Source: Bacillus sp. RAR_GA_16
GTDB taxonomy: Bacteria > Bacillota > Bacilli > Bacillales > Guptibacillaceae
Reading direction: 5' to 3'
NCBI RefSeq assembly: GCF_020165985.1
Contig: NZ_JAIUKZ010000007.1
Location: 476,307-540,306, forward strand
Length of the DNA: 64,000 nt
Each line of letters opens with the position of its first letter. The first letter of the stretch is position 1. Of the stretch, positions 1 to 9,266 are shown piece after piece. The notes under the pieces were generated by a model. It searched no databases. It saw only the letters and a list, made by a program, of their open reading frames with translations, and had not been told where the DNA came from. A program made the translations under genes and the position numbers.

Positions 1-193
1 AGCAGAAGAGACTGTTGTCATAGGAGATCAGATTTTCACAGATGTTGTTGGAGGAAATCGAATGGGCCTTCATACAATTCTGGTTGTTCCTGTAGCTAAA
101 ACGGATGGGTTTTTTACGAAATTTAATAGAAGAATGGAAAGTGTTTTCCTTGCTTGGATGAAGCGTAAAGGGAAGATAAATTGGGAGGAATAG
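1..193 (+). CDS. yqeG: YqeG family HAD-type phosphatase, C-terminal fragment
   Basis: The frame starting at base 2 is open from the window edge and gives 63 residues before TAG. It contains GDQIFTDVVGGNRMG, the late HAD-superfamily motif (GDQ..TD) that positions the catalytic magnesium. YqeG proteins are about 170 residues, so roughly the last third is present. The next gene is yqeH, as in Bacillus subtilis, which supports the name. YqeG is related to phosphatidylglycerophosphate phosphatases; the exact substrate cannot be read from this fragment. Confidence 0.85.
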   Translation, partial: AEETVVIGDQIFTDVVGGNRMGLHTILVVPVAKTDGFFTKFNRRMESVFLAWMKRKGKINWEE

Positions 194-195
194 GT

Positions 196-1305
196 TTGGA
201 TAATGAACAAATCATTTGTGCAGGGTGTGGAGTACACATTCAAACAGAAGATAAAAACGCTCTTGGATATGCACCACCTTCTGCACTTAAGAGAGATGTG
301 ATCATCTGCCAGCGCTGTTTTCGTTTGAAACATTACAATGAAATTCAAGATGTTTCTTTAACGGATGATGACTTCTTGAAAATTCTAAATGAAATTAGTC
401 AAACGGATGCTCTAATCGTTAAAATTGTGGACATTTTTGACTTTAATGGAAGTTGGTTACCCGGAATTCAACGATTTGCAGGTGGAAATCCTGTATTATT
501 AGTTGGAAACAAGGTTGATCTACTCCCTAAATCTGTGAACAAGTCAAAGCTTATTAAATGGATGCAATCAAGTTCCAAAGAAAATGGATTGAAGCCAGCA
601 GATGTTATGTTAATGAGCGCTGCTAAAGGCGATGGTGTGATGGATGTTGCTGCTGAAATAGATCGTCTGAGAGACGGAAGAGACGTTTATATTATTGGGT
701 GTACTAATGTAGGGAAATCGACGTTTGTAAACCGACTAATACAAGAGTTTGGCGGCGACGAAGAACAAATGATTACAACTAGTCAATTTCCAGGTACAAC
801 GCTTGACTTGATTGATATCCCGCTCGATGATGGGAATACGTTATATGATACTCCTGGAATTATTAATCACCACCAGATGGCTCACTATGTCAATGCCGAA
901 GAATTGAAGTTAATTAGCCCGAAAAAAGAAATAAAACCAAAGGTATTCCAATTGAATGAAGGACAGACTCTTTTCTTTGGAGGACTTTCACGTCTTGATT
1001 TTGTTGAGGGTGGAAGACAGTCCTTTATTTGTCATGTATCGAATGAACTATATATTCATCGCACGAAAATGGAGAAAGCTGATGAGCTTTATCGAGACCA
1101 TCTTGGTGAACTTCTTTATCCTCCTGGCGATCAAACCAAAAAGGAGCTTCCTGCATTAGTTGGACATGAGCTTCGAATAAAGGAAGAAAAAATGGATATC
1201 GTCTTTTCAGGACTTGGATGGGTAACCGTTTCAGGTAATGGATCGACTGTTAAGGCCTATGCTCCTGAAGGCGTTGGCGTTTCAATCCGAAAATCATTAA
1301 TTTAG
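196..1305 (+). CDS. yqeH: Circularly permuted ribosome-assembly GTPase YqeH
   Basis: YqeH is a GTPase needed for 30S subunit (16S rRNA) maturation. The GTPase motifs occur in permuted order: NKVD (G4) comes first, then GCTNVGKST (P-loop, G1), then DTPG (G3), as is typical of the family. An N-terminal zinc finger is visible (CAGC and, 30 residues on, CQRC). I start at TTG 196 because GGGAGGAA lies 7-8 bases upstream; a TTG at 181 in the same frame lies upstream of that site. It begins 2 bases after yqeG ends and is followed by aroE after 10 bases, so it is part of one operon. Confidence 0.95.
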   Translation: MDNEQIICAGCGVHIQTEDKNALGYAPPSALKRDVIICQRCFRLKHYNEIQDVSLTDDDFLKILNEISQTDALIVKIVDIFDFNGSWLPGIQRFAGGNPVLLVGNKVDLLPKSVNKSKLIKWMQSSSKENGLKPADVMLMSAAKGDGVMDVAAEIDRLRDGRDVYIIGCTNVGKSTFVNRLIQEFGGDEEQMITTSQFPGTTLDLIDIPLDDGNTLYDTPGIINHHQMAHYVNAEELKLISPKKEIKPKVFQLNEGQTLFFGGLSRLDFVEGGRQSFICHVSNELYIHRTKMEKADELYRDHLGELLYPPGDQTKKELPALVGHELRIKEEKMDIVFSGLGWVTVSGNGSTVKAYAPEGVGVSIRKSLI

Positions 1306-1315
1306 GAGGCAGGTA

Positions 1316-2161
1316 ATGGGAAAACTATATGGACTTATTGGTCATCCGATCGCGCATTCGATGTCACCAATGATGCATAACGGTGAGTTTAAAGAGCTTG
1401 GCTTATCACATCATTACCAGGCATTTGATCTTTCACCCGAACAGTTAGAGGATGGCGTCGAGGCAATGAAGATGCTTGATATTCAAGGATTCAATGTAAC
1501 CATTCCTCACAAAGTTGCCATTATCCCATTACTCGATGAGGTGGAGCAAGAAGCTCTTGATATTGGTGCTGTCAATACTGTTTACAAGCGAGATGGTAAA
1601 TATATTGGCACCAACACGGATGGAAAAGGTTACTTACTTTCCTTGCTTACATTACTAAAAGAAAACGATTTGGAAAATAAAAAAGTTCTTGTGATTGGAG
1701 CAGGTGGCGCTGCTCGTGCTGTTGCTGTTAGTATTTCTAGGGCTGGTGTCCTTTCATTAACAATAGCAAACCGCACGCTTGAGAAAGCAGAAAATCTTTC
1801 GAGTGTTTGCAACTCGTATACGTCTGCGAATGCAATAACACTTCAAGAGGCGGAAGCAGAGCTTCAACATTTTGATGTTATGATTAATACCACCTCTATA
1901 GGTATGAGTCCCCATCTAGATCGGATGCCTCTATCTGTAGAAAGATTAAACGAGGGTACAGTTGTAAGTGATTTGATATACAATCCGCTTGAAACCAAAT
2001 GGTTAAAGCTTTCAAAACAAAAAGGTGCTGTAACAGATAATGGCATTTCCATGTTTGTAGAACAAGGAGCTCTTGCTTTTGAACAATGGACAGGAGTAAC
2101 TCCCGATCGACAAAGGATGAGAAATGCGGTTTTAAAAGAGTTAGGAGGATTTTCATGTTAA
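1316..2161 (+). CDS. aroE: Shikimate 5-dehydrogenase
   Basis: The enzyme reduces 3-dehydroshikimate to shikimate with NADPH in aromatic amino acid synthesis. The N-terminal substrate domain shows GHPIAHSMSP and GFNVTIPHK, with the catalytic lysine in the latter. The nucleotide-binding domain shows GAGGAARAV followed by the NRT motif expected for NADPH preference. The length of 281 residues is normal. The start has AGGAGG 8 bases upstream. The last 7 bases overlap the start of yhbY, indicating translational coupling. Confidence 0.97.
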   Translation: MGKLYGLIGHPIAHSMSPMMHNGEFKELGLSHHYQAFDLSPEQLEDGVEAMKMLDIQGFNVTIPHKVAIIPLLDEVEQEALDIGAVNTVYKRDGKYIGTNTDGKGYLLSLLTLLKENDLENKKVLVIGAGGAARAVAVSISRAGVLSLTIANRTLEKAENLSSVCNSYTSANAITLQEAEAELQHFDVMINTTSIGMSPHLDRMPLSVERLNEGTVVSDLIYNPLETKWLKLSKQKGAVTDNGISMFVEQGALAFEQWTGVTPDRQRMRNAVLKELGGFSC

Positions 2162-2445
2162 CAGGTAAACAAAAGCGTTTTTTACGTGCAAAAGCAAATC
2201 GTCTAAACCCTATTTTCCAAGTAGGTAAAGGTGGCGTTAATGAAAATATGACAAAGCAGATTGAAGAAGCATTGGAGGCGAGAGAGCTTATTAAAATAAG
2301 CATCCTTCAAAATTGCGAGGAAGATCGTAATAGTGTAGGAGAGCAATTGTCCACTGAAACTGGAGCAGAGCTCGTTCAAATTATTGGTAATATGGTTGTG
2401 CTTTATAAAGAATCAGAAGAGAATAAAGAAATTATTCTTCCATAA
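2155..2445 (+). CDS. yhbY: CRM-domain RNA-binding protein YhbY/YqeI
   Basis: A 96-residue protein made of a single CRM (YhbY) domain, which binds pre-ribosomal RNA during large-subunit assembly. The motif FQVGKGGVNENM is the GxxG-type loop typical of the family. The start ATG at 2155 (MLTGKQKRF) follows GGAGGATTTTC within the end of aroE. An in-frame start further upstream would extend deep into aroE and is not needed. The stop shares one base with the nadD start. Confidence 0.95.
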   Translation: MLTGKQKRFLRAKANRLNPIFQVGKGGVNENMTKQIEEALEARELIKISILQNCEEDRNSVGEQLSTETGAELVQIIGNMVVLYKESEENKEIILP

Positions 2446-3035
2446 TGGCTGAGGAAAAAAGGTTGAGAGTCGGCATACTTGGCGGGACATTTGACCCCCC
2501 TCATCTTGGACATTTAACGATTGCGCAAGGGGTGCTTGAAACATGCAGGCTTGATGAAATATGGTTTATGCCTAGCCATCGCCCCCCTCATAAAAACGGT
2601 AACGATATAACTGATAATCATCAAAGGGTTAAAATGGTTCAACTTGCAATTGAAGGGAATCCTCAGTTCAAACTTTCATTAATTGAATTTGAACGTAATG
2701 ATCGCTCTTATACGATTGATACAATTGAAATTTTAAAAGAGAATTATCCGGCGATCGATTTTTATTTCATCATTGGTGGAGATATGATTGAGGATTTACC
2801 AAACTGGCATCGTATTGATAAATTGGCACGTATGATTTCATTTATTGGAGTTAACCGTCCAGGTTACCATCCCGATAAGGAGCAGTTCAAGGTATCCGTT
2901 ATTGATGTGCCGCAAATCGATATCTCATCAAGTGAATTAAGAAAAAATTTATACGAAAAGAAGAGTGGAAGATACCTCCTTCCTGAATCCGTCCGAACTT
3001 ACATTGAAGAGGAGGGATTATATGAATCGAACTGA
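2445..3035 (+). CDS. nadD: Nicotinate-nucleotide adenylyltransferase
   Basis: It joins ATP and nicotinate mononucleotide to give deamido-NAD, the central step of NAD synthesis. GGTFDPPHLGH near the N-terminus is the nucleotidyltransferase HxGH signature, and ISSSELR near the C-terminus is the second ATP-binding motif. The ATG at 2445 overlaps the yhbY stop but has no clear binding site. A TTG at 2463 has GAGG 8 bases upstream and would start the protein right at the beta-strand RVGILGG, so the true protein may be 6 residues shorter. Confidence 0.95.
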   Translation: MAEEKRLRVGILGGTFDPPHLGHLTIAQGVLETCRLDEIWFMPSHRPPHKNGNDITDNHQRVKMVQLAIEGNPQFKLSLIEFERNDRSYTIDTIEILKENYPAIDFYFIIGGDMIEDLPNWHRIDKLARMISFIGVNRPGYHPDKEQFKVSVIDVPQIDISSSELRKNLYEKKSGRYLLPESVRTYIEEEGLYESN

Positions 3036-3588
3036 AGCGTTAAAGATGGTTAAGCCTCATTTAACAGAGCATCGTTATGTTCATACTATTGGGGTAACCG
3101 ATACAGCGGTTGAGCTTGCTGAGAAATATGGGGCAGATCCTCAAAGAACCGAAATTGCTGCTGTTTTTCATGATTACGCAAAGTTTAGGCCAAAGGATGA
3201 AATGCGCCAAATTATACTTGAGCAGTCGCTCAAAAAAGACCTGCTCGAGTATTCACCCGAACTCTGGCACGCTCCGGTTGGAGCTTATTTAGTGCGTCGG
3301 GAGATAGGCATAGAGGATGAAGAGATTTTAAATGCAATTAAATACCATACTTCAGGTCGTCCGAATATGACGTTAATGGAAAAGTGTGTGTTTATTGCTG
3401 ATTACATTGAGCCAGGCAGGTCATTTCCTGGGGTAGATGAGGTTAGAGAAGTTGTGCAAAAAGATCTTGATCAAGCAATTGCGTTATCTCTCAGGAATAC
3501 TGTGCAGTTTTTAATGAAAAAGAATCAGCCCGTTTACCCGGCGACGTTCTTAACGTACAACAGTATTGTGAATTCTTTAAACGCCTGA
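3022..3588 (+). CDS. yqeK: HD-domain bis(5'-nucleosyl)-tetraphosphatase YqeK
   Basis: YqeK proteins hydrolyse Ap4A symmetrically. The HD-fold metal ligands are visible: H at MNRTEALKMV..EHRYVH, the FHDYAK pair, HAPVGA and the later D in FIADYIEPGR. The ATG at 3022 follows GAGGAGGGATTAT, and overlaps the nadD end by 14 bases. An upstream in-frame start within nadD is unlikely because the family begins close to this methionine. Its length of 188 residues is normal. Confidence 0.93.
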   Translation: MNRTEALKMVKPHLTEHRYVHTIGVTDTAVELAEKYGADPQRTEIAAVFHDYAKFRPKDEMRQIILEQSLKKDLLEYSPELWHAPVGAYLVRREIGIEDEEILNAIKYHTSGRPNMTLMEKCVFIADYIEPGRSFPGVDEVREVVQKDLDQAIALSLRNTVQFLMKKNQPVYPATFLTYNSIVNSLNA

Positions 3589-3608
3589 GAAGAAATGGAG
3601 GAAACTAA

Positions 3609-3962
3609 ATGAATGAAAAGCAAATCATAAACCTTGCTGCCAGGGCAGCAGACGATAAAAGAGCGGAAGATATCGTAGCTCTTAATATGAATGGAATCTC
3701 CTTAATTGCCGACTACTTTTTAATATGTCACGGGAACTCGGAAAAACAAGTTCAGGCGATTGCGAAAGAAATTAAAGATCAGGCATTAGAACAAGGGATG
3801 GATATCAAACGACTGGAAGGTTATGATCAAGCTCGCTGGGTTCTTGTAGACTTAGGAAGCGTTATTGTCCACATTTTCCATAAGGATGAACGTCATTATT
3901 ATAACCTTGAGAAGCTTTGGGGAGATGCTCCACATTTACCACTTGAGGAAATTCTAGCTTAA
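3609..3962 (+). CDS. rsfS: Ribosomal silencing factor RsfS
   Basis: RsfS (Iojap family) binds uL14 on the 50S subunit and blocks subunit joining when nutrients are short. The 117-residue protein shows the conserved DYFLICHGNS and GYDQARWVLVDLGSVIVHIF segments. The start has GGAGG 8 bases upstream. It sits between yqeK and yqeM, one base from the latter, matching the conserved operon. Confidence 0.96.
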   Translation: MNEKQIINLAARAADDKRAEDIVALNMNGISLIADYFLICHGNSEKQVQAIAKEIKDQALEQGMDIKRLEGYDQARWVLVDLGSVIVHIFHKDERHYYNLEKLWGDAPHLPLEEILA

Positions 3963-3963
3963 G

Positions 3964-4692
3964 ATGCAATCATATGAACGCTTTTCTTATGTTTATGATC
4001 GTTTAATGGAAGAAGCTCCATATGGGGAGTGGGTAGATCTTGTAAAAAAGGAAGCTGATACTGGTAAAGTTCTTGATTTGGGTTCAGGAACTGGCGAATG
4101 TTCCGTTCAGCTTGCTCAAGTTGGTTTTGACGTGACGGCGGTTGACTTATCTGAACATATGCTCTCGGTTGCCCAAGACAAAGCGATTGAAGCAAAACTT
4201 CCTATCAAGTTTTTACAGCAAGATATGCGGAACCTTGATACAGGTGAGATGTATGATGTTGTGACAATTTTTTGTGATTCATTAAATTATGTCACGGATC
4301 TTGAAGGGGTTAAAGCCACTTTAGCAAAAGTATATCAGCACCTGAAACCTGGTGGTATCATTTTGTTCGATGTCCATTCTCTATACAAGATTCAGACTCT
4401 TTTTGTAGGCAACACTTTTTCAAGCAACGAAGATGACATTTCCTATATATGGAACAGTTTTGCTGGTGAAGAAGAAGGGGCCGTTGAACATGAACTTAGC
4501 TTTTTTGTTGAAAATGAAGAGGGGCTATATGAACGATTTGATGAAGTTCATTATCAGAGAACGTTTTCAATTAAGGAATATAAGGATTCGTTAAGAGAAG
4601 CAGGTTTTGATATGATTTCGGTGACGGCGGATTTTACGACACTTACGCCAAATCAGACATCTGAGCGCTTGTTCTTTAGAGCAGTAAAATAA
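3964..4692 (+). CDS. yqeM: Class I SAM-dependent methyltransferase YqeM
   Basis: A 242-residue methyltransferase of unknown substrate. The SAM-binding glycine motif is VLDLGSGTGECS (about residues 36-47), followed by an acidic VDLSEHML loop and FCDSLNYV (motif IV region). It begins one base after rsfS and ends the yqeG-yqeM operon at a strong hairpin terminator. The family is always found with rsfS in Bacilli, so a role linked to ribosomes is possible, but that is inference. Confidence 0.88.
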   Translation: MQSYERFSYVYDRLMEEAPYGEWVDLVKKEADTGKVLDLGSGTGECSVQLAQVGFDVTAVDLSEHMLSVAQDKAIEAKLPIKFLQQDMRNLDTGEMYDVVTIFCDSLNYVTDLEGVKATLAKVYQHLKPGGIILFDVHSLYKIQTLFVGNTFSSNEDDISYIWNSFAGEEEGAVEHELSFFVENEEGLYERFDEVHYQRTFSIKEYKDSLREAGFDMISVTADFTTLTPNQTSERLFFRAVK

Positions 4693-4696
4693 TTAA

Positions 4697-4730
4697 AAGA
4701 GTGATTTCAAGTGTGAAATCACTCTTTTTT
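4697..4730 (+). terminator. Rho-independent terminator after yqeM
   Basis: A 13-base perfect stem (AAGAGTGATTTCA with its complement) with loop AGTG and a T-run. It closes the yqeG-yqeM operon; comER converges from the other side, so it may also slow reverse transcripts. Confidence 0.9.
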
Positions 4731-4781
4731 ATGTTTATTAAAGGAGTTTTGATTTGCGTAGCGAATCAAATAAAGACCTCA

Positions 4782-5618
4782 TTACTTTTGCTTTGATTCT
4801 TCCTTAACTTGCAGCTTAATGCCTTCTCGATCTTCCTCGAATTTTCTATGAGTGCTCTGAATTAAGTGATGAAACATCTCTCCCGTTTCTGCTTCGAGAA
4901 CTTTTAAACCTTCTCCTGTAACGCCTCCTTTTACAGTCACCTTTCGTTGTAAAGTCTCTAAAGAAAAATAATCTTTTTCAAGAAGTTTACCCATTCCAAT
5001 AAGCATTTCTGTTGCCAGAATTGTTGCTTGCTCATTTGATATGTTTGTTTCTGACACTGCTCCTTCGATGAATTGTTGAATCAAGTAACTTAGAAAAGCT
5101 GGACCACAACTCACGATATCAGATGAAACTCTTGTGATTTCTTCATCAGTTTCAATCGGTGTGGAGATTTGTGACATGAGATAAAGCAATTTCACTTTGT
5201 TTGCTTCGGAACAACGACTGCCAAATGTAACAAGTGATGCACCACTAAGTGCTCTGTTCGTAATGCTTGGAATGGCTCTAGCCACATCACAACTAACAAA
5301 GGATTCAATTTCACTCACCTTTATCGGGCTTGTAATTGAAACGATTAAATGTTGTTGTTTTAGATTGGACTGTATTTTTTTTAACAACGGGAAATATTCA
5401 TGGGGCTTCACGCAAATAAAGATCATGTCAGATTTTTTCACCACTTCGTCTGCGCTCTTCACGACTTGTAATGAAGGGTATTGTTGCTTCAATTTCATAG
5501 CCTTTTCACTTGAGCGATTTACAATTGTGAGATGGGAAGGTATGACGGCGCAAGAATCAATAAAGGAAGACACAAGTATTGTCCCCATATTGCCGGTACC
5601 AATGACACCGATTTTCAA
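4782..5618 (-). CDS. comER: Pyrroline-5-carboxylate reductase-like protein ComER
   Basis: ComER is a ProC-related NAD(P)-binding protein encoded opposite to comEA in Bacillus. The Rossmann motif IGVIGTGNMG lies at the N-terminus, and the C-terminal ProC dimer region includes GVTGEGLKVL. I start at TTG 5618 because GGAAGGAGG lies just upstream on this strand; a longer frame reaching to 5699 has no such site and would add an unrelated 27-residue leader. At 278 residues the length fits. It diverges from comEA over about 100 bases. Confidence 0.9.
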   Translation of the reverse strand: MKIGVIGTGNMGTILVSSFIDSCAVIPSHLTIVNRSSEKAMKLKQQYPSLQVVKSADEVVKKSDMIFICVKPHEYFPLLKKIQSNLKQQHLIVSITSPIKVSEIESFVSCDVARAIPSITNRALSGASLVTFGSRCSEANKVKLLYLMSQISTPIETDEEITRVSSDIVSCGPAFLSYLIQQFIEGAVSETNISNEQATILATEMLIGMGKLLEKDYFSLETLQRKVTVKGGVTGEGLKVLEAETGEMFHHLIQSTHRKFEEDREGIKLQVKEESKQK

Positions 5619-5719
5619 TGAACTCCCCCTCCTTCCAAACACATTTCTCCTACAACATATGTAAGAAAGTCTCGTTATATGTTTAAGACCAAGAAACATT
5701 CGAAAGGTAGGAAGACTTA

Positions 5720-6328
5720 ATGAACCATCTTAAAGCGTTAAACCCTCGTGAAAAAGTTCTTCTCTGTATTATTTTGCTCATAGTTGGAATTGGTTTATTT
5801 TTTTATTATGATGTGCCTCGTGACAAGGAAGAACCATTTCCAATTGAAGAAGAGGTATCGGTGGAGCAAGAGCAAGTAAAAGATGCTTCTCCTACATCTT
5901 TAGAGAATGAGAGTGCAATCGTCCTAGTAGATGTAAAGGGAGCAGTCACTACACCCGGTGTATATGAAGTACATGCAAATGGGCGTGTGAAGGACGTGAT
6001 TCAAAAGGCTGGCGGATTTCTGAAAGAAGCAGATCAAACTCAGCTTAATCTCGCTGGGAAAGTAACTGATGAGATGATGATTTACGTTCCGCTAGTAGGG
6101 GAAACACCAGTATCGACAAGTGGAAATAATGAAGCATCACTCATTTCAATTAATACCGCTGATATTACAGAGCTTCAACAACTTCCGGGAATAGGGCCAG
6201 CTAAAGCCGCGGCAATTATTCAGTATAGAGAAGAAAATGGTCCATTTGGTGCAGTGGAAGATTTGCAGAAAATAAGTGGAATAGGAGAAAAAACGTTTGA
6301 GAAACTAAAGGATTTAATCACGGTTTAA
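5720..6328 (+). CDS. comEA: Competence DNA receptor ComEA
   Basis: ComEA is the membrane-anchored receptor that binds double-stranded DNA during transformation. One transmembrane segment (VLLCIILLIVGIGLFFYY, about residues 15-32) is followed by an acidic linker, an SLBB domain (DVKGAVTTPGVYEV...) and two C-terminal helix-hairpin-helix motifs (LQQLPGIGPAKAAAII and LQKISGIGEKTFEKL). It heads the comEA-comEB-comEC operon. Confidence 0.95.
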   Translation: MNHLKALNPREKVLLCIILLIVGIGLFFYYDVPRDKEEPFPIEEEVSVEQEQVKDASPTSLENESAIVLVDVKGAVTTPGVYEVHANGRVKDVIQKAGGFLKEADQTQLNLAGKVTDEMMIYVPLVGETPVSTSGNNEASLISINTADITELQQLPGIGPAKAAAIIQYREENGPFGAVEDLQKISGIGEKTFEKLKDLITV

Positions 6329-6395
6329 TGAGTGATTGACGAGAAGGTTTATTTCGATCAAACTAATAGAAGATAAAAACATTGGGGGGAAAACC

Positions 6396-6959
6396 ATGGA
6401 ACGTATTTCGTGGGATCAGTATTTTATGGCTCAGAGCCATTTGCTGGCTCTTAGAAGCACATGTACTCGTTTAACTGTTGGCGCAACAATTGTAAGAGAC
6501 AAACGAATGATTGCGGGAGGTTACAATGGATCTGTTTCTGGTGGGGTCCATTGTATTGATGAAGGATGTTATGTCATCGATAATCACTGTGTTCGAACCA
6601 TTCATGCCGAAATGAATGCCATTATCCAATGCGCTAAATTTGGTGTACAAACTACTGGAGCTGAAATATACGTCACTCATTTTCCTTGTATAAATTGTTG
6701 TAAAGCCATTATTCAAGCGGGAATTAAAACGGTCATATATGCAGAAGATTATAAAAATCATCCATATGCTGTAGAGTTATTTGAAGATGCTGGTATAGTC
6801 GTTAGACAGGTAGAACTTGAAGAAATGATTCTTGATACAAATAGTCAAGAAAAACTTGATTTAACCGCTGATTTATTAGACAAGCTATCGGCTGCAGGTG
6901 TTGATGCAACCGAAGTAAGGCCTTTATATGAGAAAGCTTCCAAGCTATACGGCATGTAA
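6396..6959 (+). CDS. comEB: dCMP deaminase family protein ComEB
   Basis: The zinc deaminase signature is clear: HAEMNA supplies the histidine ligand and proton-shuttle glutamate, and PCINCC the two cysteine ligands. The family converts dCMP to dUMP. The ATG at 6396 follows GGGGGGAAAACC; an in-frame start at 6336 would add a leader not typical of the family. It overlaps comEC by one base. Confidence 0.94.
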   Translation: MERISWDQYFMAQSHLLALRSTCTRLTVGATIVRDKRMIAGGYNGSVSGGVHCIDEGCYVIDNHCVRTIHAEMNAIIQCAKFGVQTTGAEIYVTHFPCINCCKAIIQAGIKTVIYAEDYKNHPYAVELFEDAGIVVRQVELEEMILDTNSQEKLDLTADLLDKLSAAGVDATEVRPLYEKASKLYGM

Positions 6960-9244
6960 TGAAAGGGAATGTATGGTTATTTGCTCTTTCAGCACTACTT
7001 GGCGTAATCAGTGTTGATTCCCGCTATGGCGTTTGTGTCGGAGTTATTTTGTTGCTTTGGTTATGGAAGGGTAAGAAGAGGCTGATGCTCTTAGTTGGCC
7101 TTACCTTCCTGCTATTTTTTAGTTACACTACTTTTGTGAATGTCGCTAACTTCACTTCATTAAAAGAAGGAGAAATAGCTTTAAATGGAAAAATCACCTC
7201 GCTTCCTCACATTGTAGGAGATTCTCTTTCTTTTGAAGTGGCAACGCCTTCGGAGAATATTAAGGTCCAATATTACCTCGCAACAGAAAAAGAAAAGAAT
7301 GAATTGAAAATTTTACAAGTTGGACAGATGTGTTCATTGACAGGGTCACTCAAACCCCCATCCCCTTTGCGCGTTCCTTCCCTTTTTGACTACGAACGTT
7401 ACCTTTATCATAAAAAAATTCACTGGATTTATGTGCTGAATGAAAAACCTTCATGTGAGGCATCATCAGAATCAATTATGATTACTATCCAACAATACCG
7501 TCAAAATGTGATGACTGATATTGCATTAACTTATCCTACTCAGCTTCAAGGAATTGCCGCTTCTTTATTGGTCGGAGATCGCAGTTTACTACCGACAGAC
7601 GTTATTGAAGCTTATCAAGAATTGGGCCTTAGTCATGTACTGGCTGTATCTGGTTTGCACGTAGGTGTTATAGGAGGTCTGTTTTTTTGGATCGCAATAC
7701 GAACCGGTGTGACAAGAGAGAAAGCGTATAGTACACTGTTCCTTTTTTATCCATTTTATCTAATCTTTACAGGGGGAGCGCCATCGGTAATAAGGGCTTC
7801 TTTAATGGCTATGGCAGTTGTTCTCAGTTTGCGATTTAAGTTAAAGGTAAACCCTCTTGATGGCATTGCGGTAGCCTGCATACTGACGCTGTTAGCAAAT
7901 CCTTACTATGCTTTTCATATTGGATTTCAGCTTTCTTTTCTTATTTCATTCGCTTTAATTGTTTCCTCTCAAACGATCTTAAGGCGCTACCACCATCCGT
8001 TCACTAAATTGCTCGCTTTATCAATTCTTGCTCAAGTTGCTTCTTTTCCGCTTGTCATTTATCACTTTTATCAAATTTCAATCCTTAGTTTAGGTTTAAA
8101 CCTCATTTACGTCCCATTTATTTCGATCATCGTTTTACCAACGCTGTTGTTGCTTTTCCTCTTCGATTTTCTTTCCCTTACATTCCTTTTTACAGTTGTG
8201 TCTGAACTCCTTGCTACGGTGATCACCTATATTCATCAGTTTTTTTTGTTTCTTTCGGAGTTAAACATGAATGTGATTTTCGGAGCCATGTCAGAAGGGG
8301 GACTCCTTCTTTCTTTTATCATTTGTTTTTCTATTGCTTTCATGTGGGAACGTGGAGAGATTAGGAAAGCGGGTGTCATCTGGTTGCTCTATTGTGGGAT
8401 TTTATATATTGCTCCCTATTTAAGTCCATCTGGAGAAATTACGTTCATTGATGTTGGACAAGGGGATAGTATTCTGATTACACTCCCTTTTAAACGACAG
8501 GTTATCTTAATTGATACAGGGGGAAAGCCGAGTTTTGGGGAAGATGAGAAATGGCGGCAAAAGGATTCCTCATTTGATACTGGTCGTGATATTGTTCTTC
8601 CGTTTATAAAATCGAAAGGAATTCGTAAGATTGATGTTTTCATTCTTACTCATGGTGATTTTGATCACGCAGGTGGAGCAGTTGAAATTTTAAAAGGGGT
8701 ACCCATAAGGAAAATGTTGCTTGATCAAAGTAAAGAACAGACAGAAATCGAAATGAATTTACTACAAACTGCAAGAGCGAACGAGGTATCTGTTTCAAAC
8801 GCTAAAGAGGGACAAACATGGACCGTTGGGGAAGCGCAGTTTGCCATTATTCAAGCGCTCCAAACGCCGGAGGAAAACGACGGGAGTATTATTTTGCGAG
8901 CGAATGTTGGTGGGTACAGCTGGCTATTTACAGGTGATCTTGAAGAGGCTGGAGAACGTCAGCTATTGTCTAAAGGATCTCTTCCTCAAACTGATGTGCT
9001 AAAAGTGGGGCATCATGGAAGCGCCACCTCTAGTTCAAAAGAGTTTCTAGAAACAACCCTCCCTAAGATAGCGGTTATTTCAGTGGGAGAAAACAATCGC
9101 TATGGGCATCCTAATGAAGAAGTGATAAATCGGTATAAAGAACTCGGAATTTCCATTCTTAGAACGGACGTTAATGGTACGATTCGATACACTTATAAAT
9201 GGCATCGTACTGGAAAATGGTCCGTTATGTTAAATGGAAAATAG
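6959..9244 (+). CDS. comEC: DNA uptake channel protein ComEC/Rec2
   Basis: ComEC forms the membrane channel that carries single-stranded DNA into the cell. The 761-residue protein has an N-terminal membrane part and OB-like domain, a central multi-helix competence domain (SHVLAVSGLHVGVIGG; GGAPSVIRASLMA), and a C-terminal metallo-beta-lactamase domain with LTHGDFDHAGG and VGHHGSATSSS, where the HxDxxH motif reads HGDFDH. The ATG overlaps the comEB stop. The frame is intact, so transformation machinery is at least potentially functional. Confidence 0.96.
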   Translation: MKGNVWLFALSALLGVISVDSRYGVCVGVILLLWLWKGKKRLMLLVGLTFLLFFSYTTFVNVANFTSLKEGEIALNGKITSLPHIVGDSLSFEVATPSENIKVQYYLATEKEKNELKILQVGQMCSLTGSLKPPSPLRVPSLFDYERYLYHKKIHWIYVLNEKPSCEASSESIMITIQQYRQNVMTDIALTYPTQLQGIAASLLVGDRSLLPTDVIEAYQELGLSHVLAVSGLHVGVIGGLFFWIAIRTGVTREKAYSTLFLFYPFYLIFTGGAPSVIRASLMAMAVVLSLRFKLKVNPLDGIAVACILTLLANPYYAFHIGFQLSFLISFALIVSSQTILRRYHHPFTKLLALSILAQVASFPLVIYHFYQISILSLGLNLIYVPFISIIVLPTLLLLFLFDFLSLTFLFTVVSELLATVITYIHQFFLFLSELNMNVIFGAMSEGGLLLSFIICFSIAFMWERGEIRKAGVIWLLYCGILYIAPYLSPSGEITFIDVGQGDSILITLPFKRQVILIDTGGKPSFGEDEKWRQKDSSFDTGRDIVLPFIKSKGIRKIDVFILTHGDFDHAGGAVEILKGVPIRKMLLDQSKEQTEIEMNLLQTARANEVSVSNAKEGQTWTVGEAQFAIIQALQTPEENDGSIILRANVGGYSWLFTGDLEEAGERQLLSKGSLPQTDVLKVGHHGSATSSSKEFLETTLPKIAVISVGENNRYGHPNEEVINRYKELGISILRTDVNGTIRYTYKWHRTGKWSVMLNGK

Positions 9245-9266
9245 ACTGCCAGAAGGCAGTCTATTT
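9242..9266. terminator. Hairpin between comEC and yqzM
   Basis: A 9-base perfect stem (TAGACTGCC/GGCAGTCTA) with AGAA loop, starting at the comEC stop codon and ending at the yqzM stop. The T-tail is short (TTT forward), so termination may be partial; its placement between converging genes suggests bidirectional use. Confidence 0.7.

Noticed and set aside
956..1159. 67-codon frame inside yqeH
   Set aside because: Out-of-frame overlap with a well-conserved gene and no supporting signal.
1896..2303. 135-codon reverse frame across aroE and yhbY
   Set aside because: Both forward genes are firmly identified by motifs; the reverse frame has no ribosome site and an unstructured composition.
5197..5664. 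155-codon forward frame opposite comER
   Set aside because: It is wholly antisense to comER, has no ribosome site, and its translation matches no recognised family; comER has clear ProC-like motifs.
5619..5719. ComK box (AAAA-N5-TTTT pairs) between comER and comEA
   Set aside because: No such pair with correct spacing is visible in the divergent region.
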